The notes under the pieces were generated by a model. That model was given only the letters and a program-made list of their open reading frames with translations, had not been told where the DNA came from and searched no databases. Shown piece by piece: positions 16,915 through 27,396 of a stretch of 64,000 bases of DNA (position 1 is its first letter; every line of letters starts with the position of its first letter). This stretch comes from Eubacteriales bacterium mix99. GTDB taxonomy: Bacteria > Bacillota > Clostridia > Caldicoprobacterales > DTU083. The position numbers were made by a program, and so were the translations under genes. The stretch is taken from positions 1,024,500 through 1,088,499 of the forward strand of contig CP121690.1 of the NCBI GenBank assembly GCA_038396605.1, in the 5' to 3' direction.

Positions 16915-17631
16915 GTGAGGCCGATTATCGGCATTACCTGTGATTACAATTGGGAGACGGGAGACAGCCGGCTGAGACCGGGATACTTTGAAGGGGTTTA
17001 CCGGTCCGGAGGACTTCCGTTTCTGATCCCGGCACTGGATCCTGCTGCTGCAGGCCCGATAATGACCCGGCTGGACGGGCTTCTTCTGACGGGCGGGCAG
17101 GATCCGGATCCCTGCTGGTTCGGAGAGGAGCCTCACCCTGCCATCGGTAACGTCAACCCCTGCCGGGACAGGTTGGAACTTGCCCTTGCACGGGAGGCCA
17201 ATGCCGGAGACATCCCGGTATTTGGCATCTGCAGAGGGATACAGATGATGAACATTGCCATGGGCGGCGACATTTATCAGGATATTTACACGCAGGCGGA
17301 GGACGGCAAACCCCTTCTTTGTCATCAGCAGCCGGCACCCAAATGGTATGGGTTTCATGAGGTCCGGATTTCTGAAGAGTCTGTTCTGAGGAGGATTCTG
17401 GCAATCGGACAGATCCGGGTAAACAGCTTTCATCATCAGGCCGTCCGGCACCCGGGAAAGTCCCTTCATGCAGTGGCCCGTACCAGTGACGGGATTATCG
17501 AGGCGATCGAGTCGGAGGCCCATCCGTTCTTTATCGGGGTTCAGTGGCATCCGGAACGCATGCTGGAGAATCCGGTCATGATCCGGCTGTTTGAAGCGTT
17601 TGTAAAGGCTTCGGCTGCCCGGACATCCTGA
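16915..17631 (+). CDS. Class I glutamine amidotransferase-like hydrolase (peptidase C26, PuuD-like)
   Basis: A 238-residue C26 family enzyme with nucleophile elbow FGICRGIQMMNIAMGG (Cys near residue 104) and the His-x-Glu pair in QWHPERM (near 204). The opening PIIGITCDYN and GLLLTGGQDPDP are typical of gamma-glutamyl-GABA hydrolase/PuuD-like proteins. It probably cleaves a gamma-glutamyl bond; the substrate is unknown. The GTG start has AGGAGG nine bases upstream. The position directly after glnA (50 bases) hints at a link to glutamate/glutamine metabolism, but this is inference. Confidence 0.85.
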   Translation: MRPIIGITCDYNWETGDSRLRPGYFEGVYRSGGLPFLIPALDPAAAGPIMTRLDGLLLTGGQDPDPCWFGEEPHPAIGNVNPCRDRLELALAREANAGDIPVFGICRGIQMMNIAMGGDIYQDIYTQAEDGKPLLCHQQPAPKWYGFHEVRISEESVLRRILAIGQIRVNSFHHQAVRHPGKSLHAVARTSDGIIEAIESEAHPFFIGVQWHPERMLENPVMIRLFEAFVKASAARTS

Positions 17632-17688
17632 AAGATCCGGCCGGCGGAAAGTTGCAGCTGAAACTTTTTGGAAAGGAGGAGAAGAAGG

Positions 17689-17901
17689 ATGATTGTGGAA
17701 TGTAATATTGGAGATATCGTAATGATGCGGAAAAAGCATCCCTGCGGCGGCGACCGGTGGACCGTCATCCGGACCGGTGCGGATTTCAAGATAAAATGCC
17801 TGAAATGCGGCCGTATTGTCATGCTGGATCGGGAGACCTTTGGAAAGAGGCTGAAGAAAGTCCTGCAAAAAGCCGGGGATGAGGACAGCAGTCCGGAATA
17901 A
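17689..17901 (+). CDS. DUF951 family protein
   Basis: A 70-residue protein starting MIVECNIGDIVMMRKKHPCGGDRWTV. It carries KKHPCGG and the CLKCGR motif (three cysteines), which are diagnostic of DUF951. This small family is widespread in Firmicutes, often near parAB/ychF, and its role is unknown; the cysteines and basic surface suggest zinc and nucleic-acid binding. AAGGAGGAGAAGAAGG precedes the ATG. It lies upstream of lipB by 48 bases. Confidence 0.9.
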   Translation: MIVECNIGDIVMMRKKHPCGGDRWTVIRTGADFKIKCLKCGRIVMLDRETFGKRLKKVLQKAGDEDSSPE

Positions 17902-17949
17902 AGCCGAACAGGACATTTGCAGGATGGCCGGGAAAGGGTGGCGGAGCAG

Positions 17950-18663
17950 ATGACAATCAGGGTAGTGGATCTGGGCAGGATTTCTTATCCGGAGGCCCTG
18001 GATCTTCAAAATCAGTTGCTGTGTCTGAGGCAGCAGAATCGGATCGGGGATGTGCTCCTTCTTTTGGAGCATGCGGACGTTCTGACCATCGGGCGTTCCG
18101 GTCATCGGTCCAATCTTCTGCTATCGGAGGAAGAGCAGGACCGGAGGGGGGTCCGGGTATATAACATCAACCGGGGAGGGGATATCACCTATCACGGCCC
18201 GGGTCAGATCGTAGGATATCCGATTATCGACTTATCTTCCATGGGAAAAAGCATCCGGACATTTGTGCGTAATCTCGAAGAGGTGTTTATACGCCTTCTG
18301 AACCGGGAATATCATATTCCGGCAGGCCGGGACCCGGTTCATACGGGGGTCTGGATTGGAGAGAAAAAAATCACGGCCATTGGTCTGGCAGTAAAGCACT
18401 GGGTCACCCAGCATGGGTTTGCCTTCAATGTCAACACGGATCTGAGCCGTTTTCAATGGATTGTACCCTGCGGCATTGCCGATAAAGGGGTCACTTCCAT
18501 GGCGGACCAGCTGGGCAGGACGGTCGATCTCCCAAAGGTAAGGAATCTGGTGGCGGATTATTTTGGTCAGGTCTTTCAAATGAAAACCGAAGCAATGGAA
18601 AAGCAGCAGCTGTACGAAGTGATTCAGGGGGAGGGAGCAGCATGGCAAAGCCGGAATGGCTGA
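17950..18663 (+). CDS. lipB: Octanoyltransferase LipB
   Basis: A 237-residue lipoyl(octanoyl) transferase that moves octanoate from acyl carrier protein to lipoyl domains. Signatures: [35 protein letters not shown] (about 75-92) and the catalytic cysteine/lysine region [15 protein letters not shown] (Cys near residue 173). I chose ATG 17950 because homologues begin M.(I/V)RVVDLG; an in-frame GTG at 17938-17940 and an upstream TTG are alternatives. It overlaps lipA by 22 bases. Confidence 0.93.
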   Translation: MTIRVVDLGRISYPEALDLQNQLLCLRQQNRIGDVLLLLEHADVLTIGRSGHRSNLLLSEEEQDRRGVRVYNINRGGDITYHGPGQIVGYPIIDLSSMGKSIRTFVRNLEEVFIRLLNREYHIPAGRDPVHTGVWIGEKKITAIGLAVKHWVTQHGFAFNVNTDLSRFQWIVPCGIADKGVTSMADQLGRTVDLPKVRNLVADYFGQVFQMKTEAMEKQQLYEVIQGEGAAWQSRNG

Positions 18664-19487
18664 AGATAAGGGCAAGGAACACCCCGGAGGCGGCAAAGGT
18701 CCGAAAAATGCTGAAAGGCCTTTCTCTGCATTCCGTATGTGAGGAGGCAGCCTGTCCCAATCAAATGGAGTGTTTCGGAAGGAAAACGGCCACTTTCATG
18801 ATCCTGGGGAGGCATTGCACCCGGAACTGTACGTTCTGCAATGTCCGGAAAGGCCGTGCGGATCCGGTGGATCCGGAAGAACCGTCTCATGTGGCAGAGG
18901 CGGTCCGGGAACTCGGCCTGTATTATGTGGTGATTACCTCTGTTACCCGGGACGATCTGCCGGACGGCGGAGCGGATCATTTTGCGCGGACGATCCGGGA
19001 GGTGCGGGCCCTCAATCCGTCCACTGCTGTGGAAGTGCTGATTCCTGATTTCAGGGGCGATATCAACGCCCTGAAGTTGGTGGTGGATGCCCGCCCGGAG
19101 GTTCTCAATCATAATGTGGAAACGATTCCCCGGCTGTACGCCACCGTCCGGCCCATGGCACAGTATCATCGGTCTCTTTGCCTGCTCCGGAATGCAAAGG
19201 ATCTGTACCCGGATCAAATCACCAAATCCGGCATTATGGTGGGATTGGGAGAGAAGGAACAGGAAGTGGCGGAGGTGATGGGGGACTTAAGGGAAGTGGG
19301 ATGCGATATCCTGACAGTGGGTCAGTACCTGGCGCCCTCCAGGCAGCACCATCCTGTGACGGAATATGTCCGGCCGGAAGTTTTTGACCGGTACCGGGAG
19401 ATCGGCAGGGAACTGGGATTCCGGTATGTGGCTTCCGCTCCCCTTGTCCGGAGTTCCTATCATGCGGAGGAAGCCCTGCGGGCTTGA
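18642..19487 (+). CDS. lipA: Lipoyl synthase LipA (radical SAM)
   Basis: A 281-residue lipoyl synthase that inserts two sulphurs into octanoylated domains. Both iron-sulphur sites are intact: the auxiliary cluster cysteines C33-x4-C38-x5-C44 and the radical SAM C59-x3-C63-x2-C66. The C-terminal RSSYHAEEA includes the conserved serine that ligates the auxiliary cluster. The start lies inside lipB (22-base overlap), with GGGGGAGGG upstream, so the two are coupled and supply lipoate de novo. Length is normal. Confidence 0.96.
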   Translation: MAKPEWLKIRARNTPEAAKVRKMLKGLSLHSVCEEAACPNQMECFGRKTATFMILGRHCTRNCTFCNVRKGRADPVDPEEPSHVAEAVRELGLYYVVITSVTRDDLPDGGADHFARTIREVRALNPSTAVEVLIPDFRGDINALKLVVDARPEVLNHNVETIPRLYATVRPMAQYHRSLCLLRNAKDLYPDQITKSGIMVGLGEKEQEVAEVMGDLREVGCDILTVGQYLAPSRQHHPVTEYVRPEVFDRYREIGRELGFRYVASAPLVRSSYHAEEALRA

Positions 19488-19545
19488 CAGGCATGATGGA
19501 CTTTATTTGCACTGGCCTGCCGGTCCATGGAGGAGGGTTTATACC

Positions 19546-21507
19546 ATAAAAAAGAAACGAATAAATTACAGAGATTTCCTTTTTGGATTTCTGATTCTGT
19601 CGCTCCTTTTTTCAGGCGTTTGTACGCAGAAGGCACAGGCAGATGACAAGAATTATTCCGTCCGGCGATATGACGTGAATGTGGAGGTACAGTCCAACGG
19701 GGATGCTGTTGTCCGGGAACAGATCACCTATCAGTTTTCAGGGAAGTTCAATGGTATTTTAAGGGATATTGATACGGATCAGACCGATGGGATGGAGGAC
19801 ATCCGGGTATTTGTGGAAAAAGGTGACAAATTCAGGGCATTTCATCAGGCAAAAAAGAAGGGCAGAAATGCCTATGAAATGACCCGGGAGGACGGTCTTG
19901 TCAAATTAAAGGTCTACGAAACGTCCAAAGATGAGGAAAAGACCTTCCGATATGAATACCGGATGCGGAATGTGGCGGAAAAGTATCAGGATATTGGAGT
20001 TTATAACCGAAAGGTGATCGATAGAAACTGGGATGTCCCATTGAATAACATTACGATTACCATACGGATTCCGGAAGGCGCGTCAAAAGAGGATCTGAAG
20101 ATTTTTGCCCATGGCCCTCTGACAGGAGAGTCCAGGATTGCGGATGAGCGGACCTTTGTCTTTCATGTACCGGAAGTATCTCCCGGAACCTTTGTGGAGA
20201 CGCTGGCGGTGTTCCCTCCGGGGCTGATCCCGGGTGCCGGCCGGGTGCATGACGAAACAAAGCTTCCTGCCATTCTGAGCAATGAGCAGAAGCTGGCAGA
20301 GGAAGCCAATACTGCCAGGGAGGAAGCCAGGCAAAGGCAGAAGAAATGGGAAAAAGAGCAGAAGGAACTGCGCAAAAAGCGTGCAGGGCAAAAGAAAATC
20401 CGGGACGGACTGCTGCCTGTCTTTGTTGCTGCAATTCTGGCCGGAGCCTTATCGCTGATGGATTTTTTTGCGAAATATGCCCGTGGACCCAGACCGGAGT
20501 TTCAGGGGGATTACTGCAGAGAACTGCCCGGGGATTATCCTCCTGCCGTCATGAGCTATCTCATGAATACGAAATATATATACTCCAGGGACATCATGGC
20601 CACTCTCCTGGATCTGGTGAGGGAAAAGCAGATTACCATCCGCGGGAGCAAGGCGGAGAGCGGGCATCTGCTGAAGAGATCCCATGTGGATTATGAGATT
20701 TCCCGCGTCGAAGGAGCCGGTACAGAGCATCTCCTTGCCCATGAGGAGTTTCTGTTGTCCTGGTTTATCGACAGGCTTGGAAGGAATGGCGCGTTGGTTC
20801 TGGGGGATCTGAAGAAGATTACCGGCAAAAGGTCCAGGGCATTGGAGTTCAACAAGGATTTTGAAAAGTTTCAATCCATGGTACAGGCGGAAGGAAAAGC
20901 TCAGGGATTCTTCAGCCGGAACAGCTGGAGGGAAAATCTGAACGGCAGTGGGAGATACGCGCTGATTGCCACAGCGCTGTTGGTGGCTGGATCTGTGGCG
21001 GCAATACAGCTGAGCTCGGGATGGGGCGGGGCCGTCGCTGCAGTAGGCGGGATAACCCTGCTCTCCATGCTGTTGGTTTCCGTTATGCCAAAGAAAACCC
21101 AATATGGGGCGGAACAGGCTGCCAAATGGTCAGCCTTTAAGAGATTCCTGCTTCATTTCTCCGAGATGGAGAAGGCAGAGATTCCGTCCATTGTAATCTG
21201 GGAGCACTATCTGGTATATGCTGTTTCCCTTGGCATCGCCAAAGAGGTCATCGAACAGATGCCGAAAGTCTTCAGCGATGGGGAGATTCAGGATCCTGGC
21301 CTGACCTATATGGGATACTATGGATCCCTGCAGAATCTTGCGCTGATGAGCAGTATGTTCGATAGTACAATGGATTCCATTGATAATGCTGTCAATACTG
21401 CTGCCACAGCGGCATCTCCTGATTCATCCGGAAGCGGAGGCGGCGGGGGATTCAGCGGTGGCAGCTCCGGAGGAGGCGGGGGCGGAGGAGGCGGAGGCGC
21501 TTTCTGA
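19546..21507 (+). CDS. DUF2207 family predicted membrane protein, apparent ATA start
   Basis: A 653-residue protein with a signal peptide (KKKR... FLFGFLILSLLFSGV... AQA|DD), a DUF2207 ectodomain (VRRYDVNVEVQSNGDAVVREQITYQF, GILRDIDTD), a charged coiled coil (ANTAREEARQRQKKWEKEQKELRKKR), membrane helices near 285-305 and 465-510, and a final glycine-rich tail (GGGGGGGGGGAF) typical of the family. Only an ATA codon at 19546 sits at the right distance (9 bases) from AGGAGGG and at the right place for the signal peptide; no ATG/GTG is in frame there, and a TTG at 19507 (tat ttg cac) lacks a ribosome site. LemA follows, as is usual for these surface proteins. Confidence 0.85.
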   Translation: MKKKRINYRDFLFGFLILSLLFSGVCTQKAQADDKNYSVRRYDVNVEVQSNGDAVVREQITYQFSGKFNGILRDIDTDQTDGMEDIRVFVEKGDKFRAFHQAKKKGRNAYEMTREDGLVKLKVYETSKDEEKTFRYEYRMRNVAEKYQDIGVYNRKVIDRNWDVPLNNITITIRIPEGASKEDLKIFAHGPLTGESRIADERTFVFHVPEVSPGTFVETLAVFPPGLIPGAGRVHDETKLPAILSNEQKLAEEANTAREEARQRQKKWEKEQKELRKKRAGQKKIRDGLLPVFVAAILAGALSLMDFFAKYARGPRPEFQGDYCRELPGDYPPAVMSYLMNTKYIYSRDIMATLLDLVREKQITIRGSKAESGHLLKRSHVDYEISRVEGAGTEHLLAHEEFLLSWFIDRLGRNGALVLGDLKKITGKRSRALEFNKDFEKFQSMVQAEGKAQGFFSRNSWRENLNGSGRYALIATALLVAGSVAAIQLSSGWGGAVAAVGGITLLSMLLVSVMPKKTQYGAEQAAKWSAFKRFLLHFSEMEKAEIPSIVIWEHYLVYAVSLGIAKEVIEQMPKVFSDGEIQDPGLTYMGYYGSLQNLALMSSMFDSTMDSIDNAVNTAATAASPDSSGSGGGGGFSGGSSGGGGGGGGGGAF

Positions 21508-21609
21508 CAGCATGCCCCTGAAAGAGAATCCCTTCGAAATGGGGAGGTCAGATGGGTTTCCCCGGGGACAGAGAGAGAAATTTAAATGACGAATTGAGGG
21601 AGGAAAAAG

Positions 21610-22158
21610 ATGATAGGTTATATGATTGCGGGGATTGTTGTTCTGGTCGTTCTGTATCTGATATTTGCTTATAACGGATTTGTGGAACTGCGCAACAGGG
21701 TACGCAATGCGTGGGCCCAGATTGAGGTTCAGCTGAAGAAACGGGCCGATCTGATTCCCAATCTGGTGGAGACGGTGAAAGGGTATGCCGGTCATGAAAA
21801 GGAAACCTTTGACCGAATTGTGAAAGCCAGAACCGGAGTCCTGAATGCCAACACCCCGGAGGAAAGCATGAAAGCCAACGGCGCACTAACCGACGCTCTT
21901 CGCAGACTGATGGTGGTGGTGGAGGCCTATCCGGATCTGAAGGCCAATTCCAATTTTCTGAGTCTTCAGGAGGATCTGAAGGATGTGGAGGAAAAGATAC
22001 GGTATTCCCGTCAGTTCTATAATGACACCGTTTTGAAATACAATAACAGGATCCAGACATTTCCGAACAATGTCGTAGCCGGCATGTTTGGATTTCAGGG
22101 AGAGGTGTTTTTCCAGGTTGAGGAAGGGGATCGGGAGGTTCCGAACGTTCAGTTTTGA
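21610..22158 (+). CDS. lemA: LemA family protein
   Basis: A 182-residue LemA protein: short N-terminal membrane anchor (about 3-23, [19 protein letters not shown]) and a helical-bundle body with [32 protein letters not shown] (about 36-67), [17 protein letters not shown] and the end [19 protein letters not shown]. LemA proteins are exposed outside the membrane and are usually encoded beside DUF2207/TPM-type proteins, as here; their role is unknown. GAGGGAGG precedes the ATG. Confidence 0.95.
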   Translation: MIGYMIAGIVVLVVLYLIFAYNGFVELRNRVRNAWAQIEVQLKKRADLIPNLVETVKGYAGHEKETFDRIVKARTGVLNANTPEESMKANGALTDALRRLMVVVEAYPDLKANSNFLSLQEDLKDVEEKIRYSRQFYNDTVLKYNNRIQTFPNNVVAGMFGFQGEVFFQVEEGDREVPNVQF

Positions 22159-22236
22159 ATTGTTCCATTGTTTGAATGGTTTGGAAGGAAGCTGGTTTCC
22201 TGAGCCGGCGGATTCCTATCGTGCAGGAGGGATTTT

Positions 22237-23121
22237 ATGGCTGCTTTGAGAAGGCGTCATCGTTTTCAGATTGCCGACAGGAAGCGATTCCTGCCGTTTT
22301 TGACTGTTCTGTTGCTCCTGGTTGCTGTATTGGTTCTGCTGTGCCTGAACTTTAACGTGCCCATGAGGCAATACACGGCAGATCAATTTTTGCCGGAGCA
22401 TCTGACGATGTATTTTTCGGTGGGGGAGGATGCCGGAGTGCCCTGGTATTATCTGGCTGCTGTGGATCAGGCGGAAAACATTCCAAAGAAAAAAATCAGT
22501 CAAAAGCGGACTTCCTCCATAGCCCTGCATCTTACCGGGATCCGGAATCCGGACGAACTTCCGCAGTATCTTGCCGGCTATAAAAAGAGTAAATCCCTTC
22601 TCCGCAGGGTGAAGGGACAGATCGGACGCTTTGACGATCTGCGGGCCATCCACGATGACAAGGTGTTTCCCTTATCCCCGGAGGCAGAGTATGTCTATGA
22701 GAACGGATATGGCGATACCCGCACCTATGGCGGGGAACGCACCCATGAAGGCATTGACATCATGACGGAAAAAGGAGTTCCGATCCGGTCTGTCTGCGAC
22801 GGCGTCATTGAGCAGGTCGGATGGAATGAACTGGGCGGTTATCGAATCGGTGTTCGGGGAGAGGATCATGTCTACTATTATTATGCGCACCTGTCCCGCT
22901 ATGAAGGGAAACCAAAAAAGGGAGATAAGGTGAAACGGGAACAGCAGATCGGATACAGCGGGGATACCGGGTACGGCCCGGAAGGGACCTCCGGGAAATT
23001 TGAACCCCACCTGCATTTTGGGATGTATTACTGTAAGGGGGAGGATCTTGAGGCATTCAATCCCTGGCCATTTCTCAGGGCCTGGGAAGGTGGGCATCCG
23101 GCGGCCGGTCAGCAGCAGTGA
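22237..23121 (+). CDS. Membrane-anchored M23 (LytM-type) peptidase
   Basis: A 294-residue protein with an N-terminal membrane helix (about 19-40), a helical region that looks like the lytic-transglycosylase-style 'PWYYLAAVDQAE' segment, and a C-terminal M23 domain. Zinc ligands are seen in THEGIDI (His about 170, Asp about 174) and HLHFGM (second His about 261). It likely cuts peptidoglycan cross-links or activates a partner. AGGAGG lies seven bases before the ATG. It is downstream of LemA but separated by 78 bases. The stretch after it (23122-23262) holds no gene. Confidence 0.9.
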   Translation: MAALRRRHRFQIADRKRFLPFLTVLLLLVAVLVLLCLNFNVPMRQYTADQFLPEHLTMYFSVGEDAGVPWYYLAAVDQAENIPKKKISQKRTSSIALHLTGIRNPDELPQYLAGYKKSKSLLRRVKGQIGRFDDLRAIHDDKVFPLSPEAEYVYENGYGDTRTYGGERTHEGIDIMTEKGVPIRSVCDGVIEQVGWNELGGYRIGVRGEDHVYYYYAHLSRYEGKPKKGDKVKREQQIGYSGDTGYGPEGTSGKFEPHLHFGMYYCKGEDLEAFNPWPFLRAWEGGHPAAGQQQ

Positions 23122-23262
23122 AAGCGGCGGGAGAAGAAAAAGGCGGGAGGTCTGACTGCAGGGGCAGGAGGTTTTTTTTGCCTGATTGTATAATGATTGT
23201 ATAAACATGAATATTATGATTCTTGAATTGCAGCCGGATGAAAATTTATTCGGCATATCCCC

Positions 23263-23291
23263 TTGTCACTTCATTTCAAAAATGCTATAAT
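23263..23291 (+). promoter_or_regulatory. Near-consensus sigma-A promoter of the opp operon
   Basis: TTGTCA (23263-23268), 17-base spacer, TATAAT (23286-23291), about 108 bases before the oppB ATG. The leader in between is very AT-rich. Confidence 0.8.
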
Positions 23292-23399
23292 CTATAATTG
23301 TAATTTTAAATGAATGATTTCTTATGCGGGAATTCAAAAATGGAATATATATAAATATCCGTTTTTGAATGTTTTTTTATTACAAGGTGGAGGTTTTTT

Positions 23400-24317
23400 A
23401 TGCTGTGGTATGTGGTCAAGCGGGTTTTGTTGGCTGCGATGACGATTTTTCTGGTTGCGACTATCACATTTTTTTTAATGAGAATGGTACCGGGCGGCCC
23501 GTTCATTGCGGAGAAATCCATTAGTGAGCAGGCACAGGCTGCTTTGAATGCAAAATTCGGCCTGGATAAACCGGTGTATGTTCAATATAAAAACTATATG
23601 ACAGGAGCACTTCATGGTGATTTCAGTCTGAGCCTGAAGCAGAGAGGGCGGACGGTTTCTGAAATTATCTCCAGTAAATTTCCGATTTCTGCAAAGCTGG
23701 GCGGGGTTTCCGTTCTGATTGCCCTGGCCGTGGGGATTCCCCTCGGAAGCATTGCTGCCCTGAACCGGGGCAAATGGCTGGATCAGGTGATTATGGTGAT
23801 TGCCACCTGCGGGATTGCGTTTCCCAGCTTTGTGATCTGTACGGTGGGGATGTATGTGTTTGGAGTTCGGCTGAAGTGGCTGCCTACCTTTGGACTGACG
23901 TCTCCCCTTCATTATATTCTTCCGGTATTTTCCCTGGCCTTTTATCCAACAGCCTATATTACCCGGCTGATGCGGTCTTCCATGCTGGATGTTCTCGACC
24001 AGGATTATATGAGGACGGCCAGAGCCAAGGGCCTGTCCTGGAACAGAAGCCTGTTCAAACATGCACTGCGCAATGCTGTTCTGCCGGTAGTGACCTATGT
24101 CGGTCCCATGCTGGCTTACACCCTGACCGGCAGTTTTGTTGTGGAGAAGATTTTTGTGATACCCGGTCTGGGAGGCCAGTTTGTCAGTTCCATAATGACC
24201 CGTGATTATACCGTAATTATGGGCACGACGATTTTTCTGGCAACGCTTCTCATCCTGATGAATGTTGTGGTGGACATTGTCTACAAGATTATTGATCCCC
24301 GCATTCAGTTGAAATAA
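23400..24317 (+). CDS. oppB: Oligopeptide ABC transporter permease OppB
   Basis: A 305-residue inner-membrane permease. The N-terminal MLWYVVKRVLLAAMTIFLVATITFFLMRMVPGGPF is typical of the OppB/DppB family, and the EAA loop DYMRTARAKGLSWNRSLFKHALRNA (about 202-226) docks onto the ATPases. About six membrane segments. First gene of a five-gene operon, with GGTGGAGG before its ATG. Confidence 0.95.
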   Translation: MLWYVVKRVLLAAMTIFLVATITFFLMRMVPGGPFIAEKSISEQAQAALNAKFGLDKPVYVQYKNYMTGALHGDFSLSLKQRGRTVSEIISSKFPISAKLGGVSVLIALAVGIPLGSIAALNRGKWLDQVIMVIATCGIAFPSFVICTVGMYVFGVRLKWLPTFGLTSPLHYILPVFSLAFYPTAYITRLMRSSMLDVLDQDYMRTARAKGLSWNRSLFKHALRNAVLPVVTYVGPMLAYTLTGSFVVEKIFVIPGLGGQFVSSIMTRDYTVIMGTTIFLATLLILMNVVVDIVYKIIDPRIQLK

Positions 24318-24330
24318 GGAGGCAGGTTAA

Positions 24331-25374
24331 ATGACAAGTAAAAACCCATTGAGTTTTCAATTGAATACCGATGATTTTCTGCCTGCCAGCGATGAGGAAA
24401 AGCAAAATCTGATAAAGATGCGGCCAAGCATCAGCTTCTGGAAAGACGCCATGCGCCGGTTGTGCAAAAATAAAGTAGCAATGATCAGCCTTGCAGTGAT
24501 CCTGGTCGTTATGATTTTTTCCTTTATTGTGCCGGCTTTCTATCCCTATCGGTATGCGCAGCAGATCAAAGGCTCGGAGTATCTGCACCCCATGACATAT
24601 TCGGAACAGGAACAGGCCCGCATGGATGAGGGGGAGAAGGTATTTCCCCATATTCTCGGTACGGACAATCTGGGACGCGATTATGCGGTGCGTGTGATGG
24701 TGGGCAGTCGGATTTCCCTGCTGGTTGGCCTGGTGGCATCCGCCATTGTTTTGATTATCGGATCCATATATGGTGCCGTGTCCGGTTTTTTCGGCGGCTG
24801 GGTGGATACCATAATGATGCGGATTGTGGATATTATTTATACCATTCCCGATATTTTGCTGATTGTCCTGCTTTCCTTTGCCCTGAAGGCGCCCATAGCA
24901 AAGCTGGCTGTACGGAAGGGTTTTGGATGGATCCAGGTAATGGGGCCCAACCTGATCAGTATTTTTATTGTATTTGCCCTGCTTTATTGGGTGGGGATGG
25001 CCCGGATTGTCCGGGGACAGATCCTGACACTCAAGCAGAATGAATATGTCACTGCGGCCAAAGCGCTGGGCGCTTCCAATGCCCGCATAATACGCAAGCA
25101 TTTGCTGACCAATTGTATCGGCACTCTGATTGTTACCACCACGCTGCAGATTCCATCTTCCATTTTTACGGAGAGTTTTCTCAGCTTTCTTGGTATGGGT
25201 GTGGCAGTTCCGCTTCCATCCCTGGGTTCTTTGGCCAGTGACTCTTTGAACGGACTGACCAGTTATCCCTATTTGTTGATGGCTCCGGCCCTTTTGATCA
25301 GTCTGATTATCTTAAGCTTCAATCTGTTCGGCGATGGGCTGCGGGATGCTTTTGATCCCAAGATGAAGAGCTGA
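24331..25374 (+). CDS. oppC: Oligopeptide ABC transporter permease OppC
   Basis: A 347-residue permease with an N-terminal cytoplasmic extension, then membrane segments beginning near residue 53 (VAMISLAVILVVMIFSFIV). Family marks are HILGTDNLGRDYAVRVMVGSRISLLVGL and the EAA loop NEYVTAAKALGASNARIIRKHLLTN. Partner of OppB in the channel. It begins 13 bases after oppB with AAGGAGGC upstream. Confidence 0.95.
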   Translation: MTSKNPLSFQLNTDDFLPASDEEKQNLIKMRPSISFWKDAMRRLCKNKVAMISLAVILVVMIFSFIVPAFYPYRYAQQIKGSEYLHPMTYSEQEQARMDEGEKVFPHILGTDNLGRDYAVRVMVGSRISLLVGLVASAIVLIIGSIYGAVSGFFGGWVDTIMMRIVDIIYTIPDILLIVLLSFALKAPIAKLAVRKGFGWIQVMGPNLISIFIVFALLYWVGMARIVRGQILTLKQNEYVTAAKALGASNARIIRKHLLTNCIGTLIVTTTLQIPSSIFTESFLSFLGMGVAVPLPSLGSLASDSLNGLTSYPYLLMAPALLISLIILSFNLFGDGLRDAFDPKMKS

Positions 25375-25390
25375 GGAAGGAGGAAAGAAT

Positions 25391-26398
25391 ATGAGTGAAA
25401 ACTTAGTTGACATCCATAATGAGAAGCTTTCTTTTTTTACCCCTGCCGGGGAAGTGAAAGCCCTCAATGATGTGTCGTTATATGTCCGTCCGGGTGAAAT
25501 CCTGGGGATCGTTGGCGAGAGCGGCTCCGGAAAGTCCGTTACCGCATACAGTCTCATGGGCCTGACCGCTCATCCCGGACGGCTGACAGGCGGGGATATT
25601 TACTTTAACAGTCATCATATCAACAGGATGACGGAAAAGGAGATGCGCCGGATCCGGGGGAATGAGGTTTCCATTATCTTTCAAGATCCGATGACCAGCC
25701 TGAACCCGGTTTATACCATTGGCAATCAGATCCGGGAGGTCATTCTCCTGCATACCAAACGAACCAAAAAGCAAGCCAATGAACGCGCCTGCGAGCTGCT
25801 GCGCCTGGTAGGCATCAATGAACCGGAAAAGCGGATGAAGCAGTATCCTCATGAATTTTCCGGCGGGATGCGGCAGAGGGTCATGATCGCAATTGCCCTG
25901 GCCTGCGAACCGAAGCTTCTGATTGCCGACGAACCGACCACAGCTCTGGATGTGACCATTCAGGCACAGATCCTTGAATTGATGATGAGCCTGAAGGAAA
26001 AGCTGGATATGTCCATTATTATCATCACCCATGATCTGGGCGTTGTGGCAGGCATGTGTGACCGGATTGCCGTAATGTATGCCGGCAAGGTGGTGGAATG
26101 CGGGACAACAGATGAGATTTTTTATCAGCCTTCCCATGAATACACCAAAGGGCTGCTGCGGAGTATTCCCAACCTGTATGAAAGAGAGCACAAAAAACTG
26201 GTTCCCATTCAGGGGCTGCCGGTGGATCTGCTCGATCTTCCGGAAGGCTGTCCTTTTGCAACCCGCTGTCCAAACTGCATGAAGGTTTGCATGAAGCACA
26301 TGCCGGAATACACTTATTTGAACGACAGTCACTACAGTGCATGCTGGCTGCTGGATAAAGAGAAATTTATGAAAAAACAAAGGGGTGCTTTGACATAA
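25391..26398 (+). CDS. oppD: Oligopeptide ABC transporter ATPase OppD
   Basis: A 335-residue ATPase with Walker A GESGSGKS (about 42-49), signature [12 protein letters not shown], Walker [13 protein letters not shown] and the C-terminal OppD-type cysteine-rich extension ([14 protein letters not shown]) that can hold an iron-sulphur or zinc site near the end. It pairs with OppF. Its stop shares one base with the OppF start codon (TAATG), so the two are coupled. Confidence 0.96.
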   Translation: MSENLVDIHNEKLSFFTPAGEVKALNDVSLYVRPGEILGIVGESGSGKSVTAYSLMGLTAHPGRLTGGDIYFNSHHINRMTEKEMRRIRGNEVSIIFQDPMTSLNPVYTIGNQIREVILLHTKRTKKQANERACELLRLVGINEPEKRMKQYPHEFSGGMRQRVMIAIALACEPKLLIADEPTTALDVTIQAQILELMMSLKEKLDMSIIIITHDLGVVAGMCDRIAVMYAGKVVECGTTDEIFYQPSHEYTKGLLRSIPNLYEREHKKLVPIQGLPVDLLDLPEGCPFATRCPNCMKVCMKHMPEYTYLNDSHYSACWLLDKEKFMKKQRGALT

Positions 26399-27396
26399 TG
26401 GAAGACAAAAAACTGGTCGAAGTGCAGCACCTGAAAGAATACTTTCCCGTAAAGGGGGAGAGGCCATTTGAGCGAAAATATGTCAAGGCTGTGGATGACA
26501 TCAGTTTTTACATCCGAAAGGGCGAAACATTCGGTCTTGTGGGAGAGTCCGGCTGCGGAAAGACCACTGCAGGCCGTACCATATTACGGCTGTACGAGCC
26601 TACCAGCGGGAAAATATTCTATGACGGGAAGGATATTACGCATGTCAATATGCTCCCTTACCGCCGGAAAATGCAGATCGTCTTCCAGGATCCCTATGCC
26701 AGCCTGGATCCCCGGATGACCGTGGGCGATATTATCGGGGAAGCCATTGATATCCATCATCTGGCAACCAATGCGAAAGAACGGCGGGATCGTATTGTGG
26801 AGCTGTTGAGCCTGGTCGGCCTGAATACAGAGCATGCCAATCGTTATCCCCACGAATTTTCCGGAGGCCAGCGCCAGCGTGTGGGCATTGCCCGTGCCCT
26901 GGCGGTGGATCCGGAGTTTATCGTGTGTGATGAGCCTGTTTCGGCTCTGGATGTTTCCATCCAGGCTCAGGTAGTCAACATGTTCGAGGAGCTTCAGGAA
27001 AGACTGGGGCTGACCTACCTGTTCATTGCCCATAACCTGAGCGTCGTGAAACACATTTCCAGCCGGATTGGCGTCATGTACCTGGGCAAGATGATGGAAC
27101 TGGCGGACAACTATGAGCTGATCTTTCACAGCGTGCACCCGTATACGCGGAGTCTGATCTCCGCCATTCCCATAGCCGATCCGAAAACTGCCCGGGCCGC
27201 TCACCGCATTGTGCTGAAAGGGGATGTTCCCAGTCCGGTGGATCCCCCTTCGGGATGCCGGTTCCGTACCAGGTGCCCGTATGCGGATGAGCGATGTGCG
27301 GCGGAGGAGCCGGAATGGCGGGAAGTGTCTCCCGGTCACTTTGCTGCCTGCCATCACCTGGATCGGGTGAAGGATGAAAAACCGGTAACCGATTGA
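26398..27396 (+). CDS. oppF: Oligopeptide ABC transporter ATPase OppF
   Basis: A 332-residue ATPase: Walker [10 protein letters not shown] (about 47-55), signature [16 protein letters not shown], Walker [13 protein letters not shown], and an OppF-type C-terminal zinc/cluster motif ([14 protein letters not shown]). Works as a heterodimer with OppD. It ends 143 bases before oppA; that gap holds no clear gene or terminator. Confidence 0.96.
   Translation: MEDKKLVEVQHLKEYFPVKGERPFERKYVKAVDDISFYIRKGETFGLVGESGCGKTTAGRTILRLYEPTSGKIFYDGKDITHVNMLPYRRKMQIVFQDPYASLDPRMTVGDIIGEAIDIHHLATNAKERRDRIVELLSLVGLNTEHANRYPHEFSGGQRQRVGIARALAVDPEFIVCDEPVSALDVSIQAQVVNMFEELQERLGLTYLFIAHNLSVVKHISSRIGVMYLGKMMELADNYELIFHSVHPYTRSLISAIPIADPKTARAAHRIVLKGDVPSPVDPPSGCRFRTRCPYADERCAAEEPEWREVSPGHFAACHHLDRVKDEKPVTD

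Noticed and set aside
16861-18105. A 414-codon open frame on the minus strand
   Set aside because: Antisense to the C26 hydrolase, DUF951 and lipB; no start signal.
23150-23185. Purine-rich stretch followed by a run of T after the M23 peptidase, considered as a terminator
   Set aside because: No convincing stem could be paired next to the T run.
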